This document shows positions 54,633-64,000 of a stretch of DNA of 64,000 bases, one piece after another. Both the position numbers and the translations under genes were made by a program. The DNA is from Symbiodinium natans (Eukaryota > Sar > Dinophyceae > Suessiales > Symbiodiniaceae). Position 1 is the first letter of the stretch; each line of letters starts with the position of its first letter. Below the pieces are notes generated by a model that saw nothing but the letters and a program-made list of their open reading frames with translations, made no database searches and had not been told where the DNA came from. The stretch spans positions 482,555-546,554 of the forward strand of contig CAJNDS010002035.1 in the NCBI GenBank assembly GCA_905221605.1, in the 5' to 3' direction.

Positions 54633-55326
54633 TCGAACTGGGAGGAAACGGTGGAACCCCCGTCCGTGTGCAGTCACTGCGACCTGTGCCGATGAGCGCA
54701 GCCTGCGGTTTCTCAGCCGATGGGTCATATGCATGTAAGCGAGAGTGGAACCCCCGACCATGGGGGTTCTACAGGCATTGTCAAAGAACCCTGCAGCCTG
54801 GTAGGGGATCTGTCGCGATGTTTGGCCGACGCTTCACGGAATGTAAGACTAGACTAGACAAGCACGTTGTGTCGGTGTTGTTGCTCAGCTTGTTTGATTG
54901 CAGGGTCCTACTCACATGGTTCTTTTTATGAAAATGCAATTCATCTGAGCAATGGCTCAGATGTGCGTGGGTCGCTGGGTCGTTTCCCTGGAGGGCGTGA
55001 GCCCGAATCACCAACACAGGAGCCAACCTTACGAGCCCCCGACACCTATTCTTTGCTAGATTACCAAAAGAATACGACAAGGGGCTTTACAAAGGTAGGG
55101 TTTGGCAGTTGGTGTTAAGGGGTAACGGCTTCCGGAACAAACCGGACTCTCACGCCTAGCCCTTTACGGAGCCAGCAGAGCCTTGCTCCGGCCGCACCCG
55201 TCATGTCAAGCCGGCGGCAAAAACGCAGGGTATAGGGTTTAGGGTTTAGGGTCTAGGGTCTAGGGTTTCGGGTTTCGGGTTTCGGGTTTAGGGAAGAAAG
55301 TTGTTTTGCGCATCAATCCCTGGGGG

Positions 55327-55340
55327 AACTTGGGCTCAAG
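55327..55340 (+). promoter_or_regulatory. possible relict spliced-leader 3' end, copy 2
   Basis: Same AACTTGGGCTCAAG word as at 53,556, 56 nt before the second start codon. Upstream of it the two units differ (a TTTAGGG run here), so it marks the duplication edge. Confidence 0.3.
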
Positions 55341-55395
55341 CCTCCCAGCCTACACCCGCATAATCCTGCAACCGGTGCTTTTGTCTTCTCCGGCC

Positions 55396-56403
55396 ATGGC
55401 TTCCTTTCGCTCAACCGTGGTAGTGCTGTTGCAGCTTTTGCTGGCCAGGGCCGACAACTACGACAATGCCATCGTTGGCAGCTTCGCCCCATACCCGGGT
55501 TATGCTGGATCCTTAGCCGTGGAGGGCATCATGGCCGTCGTCTCCTCCGGGGATACGCAGACCCTGTCCTGGAAGCTTTCTGGCCTGGACACCCGGTGCA
55601 ACGAGACCTGCACCGCCGCGAATTGCTGTGGCGTTCACATTCACGAGGGCAAGACGTGCTCTGATGCCAGCAGCATCGGAGGCCACTACTGGACGACCAA
55701 TGGCACCGATCCCTGGTTGACCGTCATGTACAACACCACGAGCATGCCGGCGCTGGAGACCAACCTGGCCGTCGTGACTGGCGCATCGGGCGCGGATGTC
55801 TCCGGCCGTGCGATGGTGATCCACGACTATGACGGCGGCCGGATCGCCTGCGGGCTCATTGACGAGGGCTCCACAGACAGCTTTGCTGCCTATCCTGGCT
55901 ACACCGGCAACCTTGCCACTGCCGGCGTCATGAAGGTGAGCTCCAAGGACGTCACACAGAGCTTGTCCTGGATTTTCACAGCCGGGCTGGACACGCGATG
56001 CAGCGACGCCTGCACTGCAGCAAACTGCTGTGGAGTCCACATCCACGTAGGCATGAACTGCTCAGACAAGGACACCATCGGCGGCCACTATTGGAACTCC
56101 ACCTATGTGACCGCCGACCCCTGGGCCATGATCATGTACAACACCAGCCACATGCCCTCGGTGATGATGGACGTCATGGTGCCCACAGGCTATGAGGAGG
56201 ATGACGTGGAAGACCATACCATGATCATCCACGACTTCGACGGTGGCCGCATCGCTTGTGCCACGATCTCGGAGATCCATGACGGGATGTGGACCGTCAC
56301 CACGACAACGACCACCACGGTCGCAGCCAGCCCGATCTCTTCAAGCGTTGCCGCCAAGATCAGTCTTGCTGTGGGCACTGCCGTCCTGACGAGCCTTGCC
56401 TAG
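55396..56403 (+). CDS. secreted two-domain copper-only SOD-like protein, copy 2 (335 aa)
   Basis: The protein is identical to copy 1 residue for residue as read, with the same signal peptide, two SOD-like domains and GPI-like tail. About a dozen base differences from copy 1 are visible, all synonymous and all between codons 36 and 127; codons 128 to the stop are identical. This points to selection on the protein plus recent conversion of the 3' half. The 3' region is also shared but carries small indels, for example TCATATATGC for TCATATGC. Probably transcribed independently, by analogy with tandem dinoflagellate genes. Confidence 0.8.
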   Translation: MASFRSTVVVLLQLLLARADNYDNAIVGSFAPYPGYAGSLAVEGIMAVVSSGDTQTLSWKLSGLDTRCNETCTAANCCGVHIHEGKTCSDASSIGGHYWTTNGTDPWLTVMYNTTSMPALETNLAVVTGASGADVSGRAMVIHDYDGGRIACGLIDEGSTDSFAAYPGYTGNLATAGVMKVSSKDVTQSLSWIFTAGLDTRCSDACTAANCCGVHIHVGMNCSDKDTIGGHYWNSTYVTADPWAMIMYNTSHMPSVMMDVMVPTGYEEDDVEDHTMIIHDFDGGRIACATISEIHDGMWTVTTTTTTTVAASPISSSVAAKISLAVGTAVLTSLA

Positions 56404-57798
56404 TCGAACTGGGAGGAGACGGTGGAACCCCCGTCCGTGTGCAGTCACTGCGACCTGTGCCGATGAGCGCAGCCTGCGGTTTCTCAGCCGATGGGTCATA
56501 TATGCATGTAAGCGAGAGTGGAACCCCGGACAATGGGGGTTCTACAGTCAAAGCACCCTGCAGCCTGGTCGGGGATCTGTCGCGATGTTTGACCGGCGCT
56601 TCACAGAATGTAAGACTAGACAAGCACGTTGTGTGTGTTTTTGTTGTTTGCTCAGCTCTTCTGACTGCAGGGTCCTACTCACATGGCACTTGTTATGAAA
56701 ATGCAATTCATCTGAGCAATGGCTCAGATGTGCGTGGGTCGCTGGGTCGTTTCCCTGGAGGGCGTGAGCCCGCATCACCAACTCAGGTTGAGCTTAGGAA
56801 GCCAACCTTAAGAGCCCCAAAACCCACTTTTTTTGGATTACCACAAGAATCGTACAAGGGGCTTTACAAAGGTAGGGTTCAACCATGGCTTGGCATTTGG
56901 TTTTAAGGGCCAACGGCTTCGGGAACCAACCAGATTCTCACGCCTAGCCCTTCACGGAGCTAGCAGAGCCTTGCTCTGGCCGCACCCGTCATGTCAAGCC
57001 GGCGGCAAGAAAGCAGGGTTTAGGGTTTAGGGTTTCGGGTTCCGTAATTGGGGTTTAGGGAAGATAGTTAGTTGGATAATCCCTGCCTCTGTAGGGATCA
57101 TCAGAGACCGAGCAGCCAAGGCGACACGACCATCTTACAGCGTTCGAAAGCTTCATCGTAAAGAGGTGGTCACTGATACAGCACCCCCCCCCCCCCCACC
57201 CCACGTGGAAAGCCTCACCGAGCCGACCCATGCAGTGTTTCTAAAGCATGGTGAGAAGAGAGCTCTGCGAAGCTTGCTTGCTCAGGTGCTGGAGTTTGAA
57301 ACGGGTCGGCCAAATCTAAAGGCAGGGTGCCTATTGATGCCATGCTCTTTGGGGAAGGGTCGGGCCAGTACTGCGTCCAGGAATCTCCCATGATGGCCCC
57401 TTGAAAGCTGTTGTCAGCTGACACTTCCACGGCACATGTCGGCTTTTAGGGTTTAGGGTTTAGAAGGGTTGAATACGCAGCGGCATAGGCTTATGAGCTT
57501 GCCATCGCTGCTTGCCCATGTTGCTGTTTCAGCACGTGAAAGCAGGTCACATATCCAGGGCTGGAAGAGGGGGACACAGTTACCTTTGTCAGCCGCAATC
57601 TCAGTCCTTTCTGCCATGCCATCTTTCCAGCTTCACTTGCCGGGCAAACCCTGAACCTTAAACCCTAAACCCAGCTGGATGAGGCCACTTTGATGTCCCT
57701 GCCTGGGCGCGGCCAGACGTCTCCTTGCCCAGTGGGGGCTGCTGCGAGCGGCGGGGGCGCCCAAGCTCCCCAAACGGCCTTACAAAGTCGGACCAGCT

Positions 57799-57866
57799 GG
57801 TGCCCTTTTACCCTTTCGTTCTAGGTGCCCTGATAAAGCAACCAACCCCAAAAAGGGTACCCTTAT
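57799..57866. mobile_element. short inverted-end element, family H
   Basis: GGTGCCCTTTTACCCTTTCG at the left and CCCCAAAAAGGGTACCCTT at the right. A related segment is at about 22,629-22,700, and the same end words lie just outside the 50,681/53,121 inverted repeats. Confidence 0.45.
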
Positions 57867-59466
57867 TGGAATATGGCGTACTACTGGCCTACAAAGTCGA
57901 GAAGTTGTGAAGTAGGGCGTTTCTGGTGAGAGCTTTGGTGAGTGTACATACAGCGGTCGGGACAAGGGACTCCAAAATCCCCAAAAGGAGGCTTCAAGCC
58001 GTACAGTAGAAAAGCCCAGAGTGTAGACTCCAGTGGACGGTAGAGTTTGTAGCGGTTGTTGAGACAGCCAGCCCTAAACCCTAAGCCCTTAGCCCTATAA
58101 GCCCTCAGCCCAAACCCTAAACCCTACACCCTGTGACTCTTCCAGGTTCCTCTATGGGCAGCTGGGCAACCTAATGCTTCGAGGTCCTGGCGTAGCAGGT
58201 GCGAGCAAAGCGGAAACTGAACCCAAAGCCCTAAACCTAGCAGCTTTATAAGGCTTAAGTACTTTCCGAAGGTTTGGGAAGCTGTCGCTCTCTATGTCCA
58301 TTTTGACAGCATCCCGTTTGCTACCTCTGCTGGCGGCACGCAGCTCGCAAAACGCATGACAGGCCCCCGACAAAAACACCATGAAGGCCCCTAGGAGTCC
58401 TAGGAGCGTCTATCTTTCTTGCAGTCTTTCGTTGGGCATAGGGCAAACCCCATCGCAACGCGCGAGTCTCCCTCCCTCCCTCTCTCTCTCTCTCCCTCCC
58501 TTTCTCCTCTCTCTCGCCCCTCATTCTGCCTTAGTTGCTGAATTCATAAGCTCCAAAACAGTGTACACTTTCAGTTCTGTAGGGGATGATAGGAAACCCA
58601 AAAGGAGTGAGCTACTAAGTTGCTCTATATAGGAACTCCTTGAAGGGCCAAGTAGATACTAAACCCTAAACCCTAAACCCTAACCTAAAACCCTAAACCC
58701 TAAACTACATAGGTACATGAACCGAAGCACCAACATTTATACCAAAAAGGAAGCAACCATGGGTCCTTTTGGGCCCTTCCAGGATAGGCGAGTTATAATT
58801 CAGCCTTATAAAGGGCCTTTTTTTAAGGGGCATAGGGTATACTCGCCACCCTAAACCCTAAACCCTAAACCCTAACCCTAAACCCCAAACCCCAAACCCC
58901 AAAAAACCGTCCTGGCTGGGTGTGGGAAGGTCTCGCACATACCACCCTCCGTTGTCCTAAATACTCAGCGAGTTGGCCCGCCCGTGGACTCGGCCGTTGC
59001 CATTGGAAGCACAGAGTCTTGCGGTATCGGGTTTCGGATTTTAGGGTGTAGGGTTAGGGTTTTAGGGGGTATTGTTATTCAGGGTTTGAGTGGTTTAGAG
59101 GGTGGATCCCATTGTACGACACTCCAAGGGAACATTTGGGGACGAGCGGGGGATGAGGGGGGTGGATGGGTGCGAGGATGGTGGAAGGCACACATCTTCA
59201 GTGGAGCCCCAAAACCTTAAAGCTTAACCAAAAACCCAATACCTCAAACCAAACCCCCTTTTAGACCCTATGGACCCCCTGTAGACTCTATAAACCCTAC
59301 AAGAACCCTATAAAACCCCTCAACACCTACCTACCCCAGTTTTAAACCCTCGAGGTTCGCGACGCCTGCGGCGGAGCGTCGTTTGCGTGGGCCGGGGCTG
59401 GATATGGGAGTCCGACAATCAGGATTAAGGTTTAGGGTTTAGGGTTTAGGGTTACTGTACCATGAG

Positions 59467-59555
59467 TTGGGATGTTTCACCCTTATACGAGCAGTCACAA
59501 TAGGGATTACACTAGGAGGTATTTGATCCCTATTCAGGACTATTGCTTTTCAAAA
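59467..59555. mobile_element. family A TIR element, decayed right end
   Basis: TTGGGATGTTTCACCCTTAT left end; the interior keeps AATAGGGATTACACTAGGAG and GATCCCTATTCAGGACT; the right end no longer matches. Confidence 0.55.
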
Positions 59556-59681
59556 CCCGCGCCCAAGAAATGAAAATGTTCTTCCGTTATGAGGGGAATA
59601 TAGGGATTATTGTCTTGAGTTTTGGGGTTGTTTTAGAGAGCAAAATAATAGTTTAGGGTTTAGGTTTTCATGGGGCCATCT

Positions 59682-59779
59682 TACCTAGGGTAACCTTTAA
59701 AAGAAAGGTGCCGTTTTCTAAAATCATTAAAGCTACATTGACCGTTTTGTCAGGGTACGAAAGGTTACTCTAGGGTAGG
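59682..59779. mobile_element. short TIR element, family M
   Basis: TACCTAGGGTAACCTTT at the left and AAAGGTTACTCTAGGGTAG at the right are inverted; 98 bp. Single copy seen. Confidence 0.55.
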
Positions 59780-60073
59780 CCTTTAATTAGGAGCCGGGTT
59801 CTCGAAACGTTCGATGTAGTCTCCCGAAAATCAGAGTGCCGCTGTGCGAAGTTCCTTGCGCGCAACGCACCAGGGGCGAGGGCCGTGTGTGGGGGCGGGC
59901 GCTGAGGCAGCGTGGAGTGAAGGGAGGTGGCGGGAGGGTGTGGACGTAGTAGTGCTGGTTGCAAATGGCAGGAAATTGCAGCGAATATGGTTCCCCGATT
60001 GTTACAATATGTATATAAGTATAGAAATCTATATATATATATATATACATACATAACATACATATATATATAT

Positions 60074-60105
<32 letters not shown>

Positions 60106-60753
60106 CCACACATGTATGTATATATGTATCAAGGGTACCCAGAAAGGGACCGTAGTGGAGAAACCAGCCCCAATGTCTTGCCGGACTTCCCACATCTGTT
60201 ACTGCAGAGCTGCGGGCGTTGGATCTGCAACTTGTTTCTGAATTGCCGCAGTGAGCAAGCTTCTTCACTATGATGAATCTAACCCTAAACCCCAAACCCC
60301 TAACCCCTAAAGCCCTAAGCCCTAAACCCTAAACCCAACTAAGCTTCAGCCAACTTCGGAACGATCAATCCGGGTCAGAAACCGTATTTGGAGGAGTGAA
60401 GAAGTTCCCGCATCTACAAGGTTTGGGTTTAGAGTTTAGAAGTTTAGGGGTTAGGGTTTAGGGTTTCCTGCGCAAGGTTCAGCAGACCCTTGGGCACCCG
60501 AATCCAAAAATGTTCGGGATTTGTCCGCCTTTCTGTTCGGAGTCTAGGGTTGCAGCACGCCTCGGAGGAAGGCAAGTGGACTTCGGATCCCAGGTTTAGG
60601 GTTTAGGGTTTAGGGTTTAGGGTTAAGGGTTCGAGAGCCCGTTTGAAGGCGATCAAAGGCGAGTCGCTGGACGAGCTCTCTCGAGGGTGGGCTGGGCGTG
60701 CTCCGTAAATCTAAGAATACTTCAGCATTCCCCAAACCCATACCCGTACCCCT

Positions 60754-60851
60754 GGGAGGGTCCAAAAAGTAGATCCCCGTAAGAGTTCCGAAAAAGGGCC
60801 CAATCGTAGTATAGGGTACTATTTGGGTGTTCTACTTTTTGGATCCTCCCC
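60754..60851. mobile_element. short TIR element, family I
   Basis: GGGAGGGTCCAAAAAGTAGA and TCTACTTTTTGGATCCTCCC: 20-base ends with one mismatch; 98 bp. Single copy seen. Confidence 0.7.
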
Positions 60852-61001
60852 TTAATGTCTATGTGAGGGTATGCCCACGAGGTATGTTAAGCATGTCTTA
60901 GAGAAAACCTCAAGCCTGTAAACGCAAGCCCTTATGGACCTATCAGCCTCCTACACCTAGAGCAAACTTGTTCCTGAAAGGAAGGCTATACCTTCTTAGG
61001 G

Positions 61002-61094
61002 TTTGTGGGGCTTACCTAAAGTAACCTTGTACCTTCAACAACGGGGTTTGTTGCCTAAGAAGTAAGGTACATGACTCCTTGGTAAGCCCCAAAG
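61002..61094. mobile_element. short TIR element, family J
   Basis: TTTGTGGGGCTTACC and GGTAAGCCCCAAAG, inverted; internal second inverted pair CTTCTTAGG / CCTAAGAAG overlaps the left end. Single copy seen. Confidence 0.6.
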
Positions 61095-61379
61095 CCGTAT
61101 AAACCCTACAAGTTCTGAACCCTTAAGCTGGCAGATCTGTCCTGCAGGGAACGTTTGCACAAATCTTTCGGCAGGGTTGAGGGTTTAGGGTGTAGGCAAG
61201 CCCCGAGCCCCGAAACCCCCTAAACCCTAAACCCTAAACCCTAAGCCCGTCTCCTGAGCGCCATGCCCCCTAACAGCCAGGCCGGTGTTTTGGCTGGATG
61301 CTGCAGCTTCTTTGCCTCAGGAGCAGCCGCCCCATCGACCCATCGGCTGCTGGGTTAACTGACTGTGGGCTGAGTCTTA

Positions 61380-61413
61380 GGGTAGTTCAATGGTCCCTTC
61401 GTATGGTACACCC

Positions 61414-61473
<60 letters not shown>

Positions 61474-61569
61474 CATCCCCTGATATTACCCTGTACAAAT
61501 TAAGGGCCCATGCATCAGAACCTCTTTAAAGGAGGCAAGGGACCATATTAAGGGCCCATGAAACTACCC
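61380..61569. mobile_element. short TIR element, family F, expanded by a TA microsatellite
   Basis: GGGTAGTTCAATGGTCCCTT left; right end reversed AGGGTAGTTTCATGGGCCCT. The interior holds a TA run (61,419-61,467). Same ends as 4068-4208; related, more decayed segments at about 21,895-22,107 and 58,757-58,845. Confidence 0.65.
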
Positions 61570-61945
61570 TTGGATTGAGGGTTCCGGGGTTGAGATCTAG
61601 GGTTTGCAACGGTTTAGGGTTTAGGGTGGGATCCTCACCCCACACCCCAAAGTCCGCAGACCCCCTACCGCTGCAAGAAGATGAGCAAACATACGGCCGC
61701 GCTGCCCAGATCCAGGAAAGAGCTGACAGTAGCAGCACCCTTATACTTGGAGGTTCATGGCCCTTATTCATCGACCAATTATAACTATAACTGTACTGAT
61801 ACCTGCACTTATAAGCATATTAGGGCACTTGCGGGGCTTGCAAGTGGATCAGTTGCCTTGGAGGCTTAGGGGGTTGGGGCGTCGGAGCCACTGCTCGAGG
61901 ACAATCCTGATGGTGATTTTGGGGCTTAGGAGCCAGATGGTCGTT

Positions 61946-62049
61946 TTGGCATGTTCCCCCTTATACTAACAGTTCTTAGCCGGGATTGTAGTACCCCCTA
62001 TTAGAATCCCTATTTAAGGAGCCTGTGAGTATGAGGGGGAACATCCCAA
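61946..62049. mobile_element. family A TIR element, full length
   Basis: TTGGCATGTTCCCCCTTATA and GGGGGAACATCCCAA ends; interior GGGATTGTAGTACCCCCTAT and AATCCCTATTTAAGGA. 104 bp, the same length as the copy at 4768. Confidence 0.75.
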
Positions 62050-62666
62050 GAGTCATTGCCTGAACGGTTGGGATTTGTTCTACTGCTCCACTGGGGAGTT
62101 CTGCAAGCCTGGCAGGCTTGACACGAGCGAGAGCAAACATACGCTGGAATCCAGGTTTTCAAAGGTTTTAGGGTTTAGGGCTTTTGCTTAACGGGGTTTA
62201 CACTACCTAAAGGCTGCTATGTAGTACCTTCTTCGGGTGAATCTCTAGAACTAGCCCCCAAAAAGATTTAAAAAAGTAACTACATAGAGCCTTCAGCTAC
62301 AAGGGAGCCTAAATGAGTACTTGGAGGTTCATGGTACTTATCAACCCATTGAAACTGTGCTTATAACCCCTGGACCCGCAAGAAAACTGGCCCAAACCCT
62401 CAACCCCCACAACCGGAACCCCCAAGGCCCTTCGAAACCTCAAGCCCCCACGAAATCATAAACTTCAAGCCCGAAAAGCCCATAAGCCCCCCCCCAAACC
62501 CCTACAAGCCCAAAACCCCCAAAATAAAACCCAAAAACCCCGTCATAGACCCTTAACGTCCCAAAAGCCCCACCCTAAACCCGCAACCCTAAACCCCATA
62601 GCCCCTCAACTCCACACCTCGAACCCTATAAGCCACAAACCCAAAAACCCAAACCGTTTGGCTGGC

Positions 62667-62826
62667 TAGGGTTTAGGGTTTAGGGTTTAGGGTTTAGGGT
62701 TTAGGGTTTAGGGTTTAGGGTTTAGGGTTTAGGGTTTAGGGCTTAGGGCTTAGGGCTTAGGGCTTAGGGCTTAGGGCTTAGGGCTTAGGGCTTAGGGCTT
62801 AGGGCTTAGGGCTTAGGGCTTAGGGT
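62667..62826 (+). repeat. telomere-type array that switches unit from TTTAGGG to TTAGGGC
   Basis: About ten TTTAGGG units (62,667-62,740) change at one point into about twelve TTAGGGC units (62,741-62,824). Both halves are nearly perfect. CCCTAAACCCT in opposite orientation follows within 15 bp. Confidence 0.95.
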
Positions 62827-62942
62827 TTTTCAACCCTAAACCCTCTAAACGCCCATGGCCTCGCAGGACCTGCCTCGCCGAGCCCCGGTGCCGCTTTGCG
62901 TGGGCGCCCTCGGCTCCTTAGCCTGGTGGGGAGCCCCTGTTG

Positions 62943-63250
62943 AGGGTTTAGGGTTTAGGGTTTAGGGTTTAGGGTTTAGGGGTTTAGGGGTTTAGGGGTT
63001 TAGGGGTTTGGGGGCTTGGGGGTTTAGGGTTTAGGGTTTTGGGGAGTATGGTTTAGGGGTTTAGGGGTTGAGGGTTTTGGGGATTAGGGTTTAGGGGTTT
63101 AGGGGTTGAGGGTTTTGGGGATTAGGGTTTAGGGGTTTAGGGTTTTGGGGTTTTGGGGTTCAGGGTTTAGGGTTTAGGGTGAGATTGGTGCGAGTCAGGG
63201 TTTTAAGGTTTGGGATTTAGGGTTTAGGGGTTTAGGGTTTAGGAGTTTAG
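62943..63250 (+). repeat. degenerate TTTAGGG / TTTAGGGG array
   Basis: TTTAGGG turns into TTTAGGGG and then mixed GGTTTTGGGG, GGTTGAGGG units. A 47-bp segment beginning GGTTTAGGGGTTTAGGGGTT is repeated (about 63,050 and 63,088). Confidence 0.9.
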
Positions 63251-63924
63251 GGTGAGGGTTAAGGGATTAGAGTTTAGGTTTTAGGGCTTCTGGGGCTTAC
63301 ATGGCAGGGCCTGTGGGGCTTTCAGCGCTTGTAGGGCTTTTTTTTTTTTTTTTTTTTTTTTTTTTGGGGGGGGGGGGGGAGGTTTCGGTCTTCGGGGTTT
63401 TAAGGCTTTTGTTTGGGCTTAAGGTTTCATTGCGCTTAAGGCTTTAAAGGGCTTTAGGATGCTTTGGGGTTGGTGGGGCTTTTGGGGCCGTTAGGGTAGG
63501 GGGGATTTCACAGCGGTTTAGGGTTTGGCGTCTATATGGTTTAGGGTCTAGGGCACCGGGTTCAAGGACCATTTAGGGTGTAGGTCTGAGTGTTTACGGT
63601 ACGAGATTCGGCCTGTGAGCCCAGGAAGTGATGGAGGTGTTGAGGAAGTAAGTCTGCACCGTTCCTGGTCGCGAGGTCCTTGCGTGTAAGGCCGCAGTCG
63701 ACGGTGAGCTCCATTGAGCATCCGGCTGAGCTGTCGGGTGAGCTCGCTTTCTGGCTGGTGTTACATTACCCGCTTTGTCCTAAGGCCACCCGAAACTCTA
63801 CAACCACTAAGCGACAATGAATGAAGAAAAAGCAAACAAGATTGAAGGGTTTTTCCCCAAGATGTAGGGGCGAATGCACAGGAAAGCTTGTTTGCCTTCA
63901 GGTGTCGTTTTGGCTATGGAGGCC
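63251..63924. other. homopolymer block and unassigned DNA
   Basis: A T homopolymer (63,338-63,365) runs into a G homopolymer (63,366-63,378). 63,600-63,910 is unremarkable sequence in which I see no gene. Confidence 0.6.
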
Positions 63925-64000
63925 CTAAACCCTAAACCCTAAACCCTAAACCCTAAACCCTAAACCCTAAACCCTAAACCCTAAACCCTAAACCCTAAAC
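63925..64000 (-). repeat. CCCTAAA array at the window edge
   Basis: About 11 perfect units run to the last base. On the plus strand this is the C-rich strand at a 3' end, the opposite of a natural right-hand telomere, so the array is interstitial or the flank of an inversion. Confidence 0.9.

Larger units (their letters stand above)
53556..57097 (+). repeat. 1,771-bp tandem duplication carrying the SOD-like gene
   Basis: Unit 1 is 53,556-55,326, unit 2 starts at 55,327. Homology begins abruptly at AACTTGGGCTCAAG in both and runs through the gene, the 3' region, a TTTAGGG/TTTCGGG run and AATCCCTG. The first-unit flank upstream of 53,556 is unrelated. Confidence 0.9.
57098..62666. other. no gene supported; mini-element cluster
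   Basis: C homopolymer 57,183-57,197; TCCC/TC microsatellite 58,473-58,515; CCCTAAA runs 58,660-58,705 and 58,850-58,905; TA microsatellites 60,030-60,107 and 61,419-61,467. Frames of 60-140 codons (57,166-57,393; 57,469-57,654; 59,770-60,195) overlap repeats or lack domains. At least seven short inverted-end elements lie here (separate entries). Confidence 0.5.

Noticed and set aside
63925-64000. A true chromosome end
   Set aside because: The orientation is C-rich toward the 3' end, opposite to a natural right telomere.

Overview
The window looks like nuclear DNA of a dinoflagellate. The evidence is plant-type telomere repeat (TTTAGGG) scattered internally in both orientations, candidate introns that often need GC donors, tandem arrays of near-identical intron-poor genes, and many short terminal-inverted-repeat (TIR) elements. 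Other TTTAGGG organisms (chromerids, perkinsids, plants) are not excluded. Nothing looks bacterial: I see no operons, no IS transposase and no CRISPR. I recognised no tRNA or rRNA gene, but I could not scan for them properly.

Region 1 (1-29,300) seems at first to be gene-free telomere-repeat filler. Read closely, it holds exon-sized fragments (27-90 nt), all on the + strand, that encode pieces of pentatricopeptide repeat (PPR) motifs. Several neighbouring fragments, joined at plausible GT or GC donors and AG acceptors, restore the 35-residue PPR register exactly (4,306-4,997; 24,831-25,498; 26,317-27,064; 28,793-29,295). The best reading is one or more split PPR genes whose introns are packed with interstitial telomere repeats and mini-elements.

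Region 2 (29,700-47,350) is a tandem array. A Pro-rich, Lys/Gly-tailed protein of about 255 residues, which I do not recognise, is present in seven copies: three intact (30,761; 41,056; 44,622), one with a single-base frameshift (42,836), and three deleted, truncated or rearranged (32,496; 34,421; 38,157). Copies are joined by shared flanking blocks, one of which carries a second conserved short coding pair. Two broken copies contain short inverted duplications of their own sequence. A degraded copy of part of the PPR region (33,400-34,260) lies inside the array.

Region 3 (47,350-53,160) is repeat-rich. It ends in a 2.4-2.5 kb block (about 50,647-53,157) bounded by inverted repeats and filled with tandem repeats, including a 224-bp higher-order repeat and a 42-bp repeat that stays open as a 14-residue peptide repeat.

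Region 4 (53,556-57,100) is a 1,771-bp tandem duplication. Each unit carries a 335-residue secreted protein with two copper-only superoxide-dismutase-like domains and a GPI-anchor-like tail. The two proteins are identical; the DNA differs only at synonymous sites in the first half.

Region 5 (57,100-64,000) has no gene I can support. It holds several families of short TIR elements and long telomere-repeat arrays. The array at the right edge has the wrong orientation for a chromosome end.
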